In this document: piece after piece, positions 62,030 to 64,000 of the stretch | Layout of the letters: every line of letters begins with the position of its first letter | Position numbering within the stretch: the stretch's first letter is position 1 | Notes under the pieces: generated by a model | The model's input: only the letters and a program-made list of their open reading frames with translations | The model's database searches: none | What the model was told of the DNA's origin: nothing | Made by a program: the position numbers and the translations under genes | Source of the DNA: Brachypterus glaber | Taxonomy: Eukaryota > Arthropoda > Insecta > Coleoptera > Kateretidae | Length of the DNA stretch: 64,000 nt | Direction of reading: 5' to 3' | Assembly (NCBI GenBank): GCA_958510825.1 | Contig: OY294044.1 | Location: 87,218,895 to 87,282,894, forward strand

Positions 62030-62600
62030 TTTCGCCTGCGGCTGTAGAGTTTTCTTGCATTTAAACTTTAAATACTCCAAACACTTTAAAGTAGACTATA
62101 AAATTTCTAAAAAAGTTCGCCTGAGGCGCTATAGCTTTTTGCTCCCCCAGAACGATAAGGGCACAAAGCGAACAAATATGCAGGCTCTTTTCCAAGTGGA
62201 CCCTACAGCTTCAATTTCGTAAAAAATTTCGCCTGCGGCGCTAGACTTTTCTTGCATTTAAGCTTTAAATAGTAATACTTCTAAAATTCAAATAGGTTAT
62301 AAAATTTATAAAAAAAATCGCATGCGGCGCTATAGCTTTTATACGTTCTTTTTTATTGGAGTTTATAAAATCTAAGCTTAAAATTTGTTAATATTGTCGC
62401 CTACGGCGCTAGAACTTATACCACTGTTTTCAAATTTAAATAGACCAGCACAGTTGTTAAGTTTTTTACCTGCGGTGCTAGGGCTTTCTTATTTTTACTT
62501 TTATATTTTTTATTTGAATTTTTAAAACTTGAGTTTTACTACATTGAATTAAAAAAAGGCCGGAAATTAACAAGTAAAAAAAACATGCGGCGCAATTTTC
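62030..62600 (+). repeat. Degenerate tandem array of CGCCTGCGGCGCTA units
   Basis: The motif TTCGCCTGCGGCGCTAGAG or a variant recurs at about 62032, 62118, 62227, 62319, 62397, 62467 and 62583, spaced 70-115 bp. A further copy is at 63976 and one at 17620. The core CGCC..GGCG is palindromic. Units share a CTTGCATTTAAACTTTAAAT block. Confidence 0.8.
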
Positions 62601-63304
62601 ATTCTTTTCGAGATTTAGGGAAAAAATGTTTTGCCCCCCCCCATTCCGAAAAAAAACCTGGATACGCCCTTGATTATAATAAAAGTAATTTTTCATGAAA
62701 AAGTTATAGTCCAGACAAATAACGAGAATTTCCTATGTTAAATTGCAATACATTTAGTTTTTTGGATTTTTTAGCCAAATTCATCGGAGGATAAAAGTGG
62801 TTATGAGCAAACTTGTAGCTCTTCAAATTCTCTATAAATATTTTGTTACGGTTACAGTGGGCGAGTTGCGCTCTCTGTAGCCGTACCAAAGTACCTATGA
62901 AAATTTATAATTTATGAAACTTATAGAGAATTTCAAGAGCTACAAGTTTGCTTGTCCGATAAGTAATTTGGCTGAAAAATGGAAAAAAACAATTTCACTC
63001 CAACATGGCTATTTTCGAATTAAATCGATTGTTATTAATTAAAAAAATAATCTAGACAAAAATGGTTAGAAATTTCCTCCTCAACAAACTTGATTATATG
63101 CATTTTTATCGTAAGATGTATATCAAGCAACTCACCCCTAAAATTCAAGATAGCGGACACCCCTTACGCAAATCACCCGGTGAAAAACTAACAGGAGTGT
63201 TCTGTTACCATCCACTACTACCCTTTAAAATATTAGCCCGTGTACATTTATTGAAATTTAAACTATTAAGTACGTTAATCGGAATTTTCTTTCAGCTTTT
63301 TTCG
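62601..63304. repeat. Inverted pair around a short spacer
   Basis: GAGCAAACTTGTAGCTCTTCAAATTCTCTATAA (62805) and its inverted partner at about 62922-62953 form a foldback of about 150 bp. The rest is AT-rich. Confidence 0.6.
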
Positions 63305-63530
63305 ATTTAACCCCCATAACTTTTTTGTTTTTTTTTTGGGGGATTCCTTTTAAAAACAATAGGGATCTTCCCCTCGTAGAACTTGATTTTTTCCTGAAAA
63401 TTTCAAGGCGATCGGATTATTCATTATTGAGTTAGTTAGCCTATTTTTCATGAAACAAATTTATTTATTTTTTTAATTCGAAACTAACGTATATTATTCT
63501 AGCGCAGGCGCTGTGAATAATATAATAATA
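63305..63530 (+). repeat. Dispersed repeat F2, internally deleted copy
   Basis: Has CCCATAACTTTTTTG, AACTTGATTTTTTCCTGAAAA, GGCGATCGGATTATTC and the terminal hairpin TATTATTCTAGCGC-AG-GCGCTGTGAATAATA. It lacks the GACGGAC run. Confidence 0.8.
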
Positions 63531-64000
63531 TCTGAAAGTCTTATTGTCGTTCTATACCGACAAAAACAGTCCTTTCGCGGGCGTTAGTCCACAGTTATTT
63601 TTAAATCTAATGCCCCACCTGAGACTACATTTTGACATAGATGTTATACATAGACCTTCTTAAAATAATTTCTTTAAGTAGTTGGGTTTACATTAACCCT
63701 CTGCTGCATGAATTAATTTTTGTTTTGTTCTTTTTAAAAATATCATAAAGTACTAATTTTTTTCTCTTGAGATGAACTCTGACCCTATCTTTTAACGAGA
63801 GGTTTAAAACTATATATTTAGAGATATATGTAATGAAAAAAACCGAATGAAAGTTATCTGGGTCACTGTTTAATTAAACCTTGTGTTTCCCTCAGGAAAC
63901 CTTGTGCAATTGGGGTAATTACCCCCCCCCCCCCCCAGGATAAAATAATTGCAATATTTGTAAGAAAAATTTTGTCTGCGGCGCTAGAGTTACTTGTATT
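63531..64000. other. Right edge of window, no gene
   Basis: A C15-type homopolymer run at about 63923 and one CTGCGGCGCTAGAG motif at 63976. Nothing coding. Confidence 0.4.

Overview
This window comes from an AT-rich, intron-bearing insect nuclear genome. A beetle is my guess, on the style of the repeats only. It carries three conserved housekeeping genes whose introns are filled with transposable elements, plus a gene-poor right half made almost entirely of mobile DNA. No bacterial-type operons, CRISPR arrays or rRNA genes are visible.

Host genes. (1) A GIT-family ArfGAP gene lies on the minus strand. Eight exons run from the ATG at 24151-24149 down to an exon ending near 1447, and the 3' part continues off the left edge. 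(2) MUL1, a mitochondrial E3 ubiquitin ligase, lies on the plus strand. It is complete: 4 exons, 24725-35609, 340 aa. It is head-to-head with GIT, with 573 bp between the two start codons. (3) CTU1, the tRNA U34 2-thiolation enzyme, lies on the minus strand. It is complete: 5 exons, 45706-36400, 392 aa. It converges on MUL1 tail to tail. All exon junctions were read by hand. They obey GT-AG and keep frame, and the exon lengths sum to whole codons.

Mobile DNA, left to right. A DD41D-type IS630/Tc1/mariner element (1802-4794) has about 480-bp terminal inverted repeats. It was itself hit by a 5'-truncated LINE (2524-3140). A full-length errantivirus-like Ty3/Gypsy element (8104-16489) sits antisense in a GIT intron. 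It has 229-bp LTRs, a 4-bp TACA duplication, a tRNA-Ser-type primer site, gag, pol and env. In MUL1 intron 3 lie a Tc1 element carrying a tRNA-derived SINE, and a 2033-bp TG...CA insertion whose empty site is also present in the window. At 49839-55855 a nearly intact Jockey-type LINE stands directly in front of a second truncated LINE, with the same 12-bp target sequence three times. Many foldback and MITE families fill the rest.

Most interesting observation. The errantivirus-like pol ORF carries, between RNase H and integrase, an extra domain (about residues 752-885) that reads as an OARD1/TARG1-type macrodomain (ADP-ribosyl hydrolase). The two residues used for catalysis in TARG1 are both present. 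A retroelement polyprotein carrying an apparently competent de-ADP-ribosylating domain would suggest a host-defence countermeasure or a replication function. I do not know of an established description of it.

Limits: everything was read by eye. Repeat boundaries given as approximate are uncertain by a few to tens of bases, and no database search was possible.
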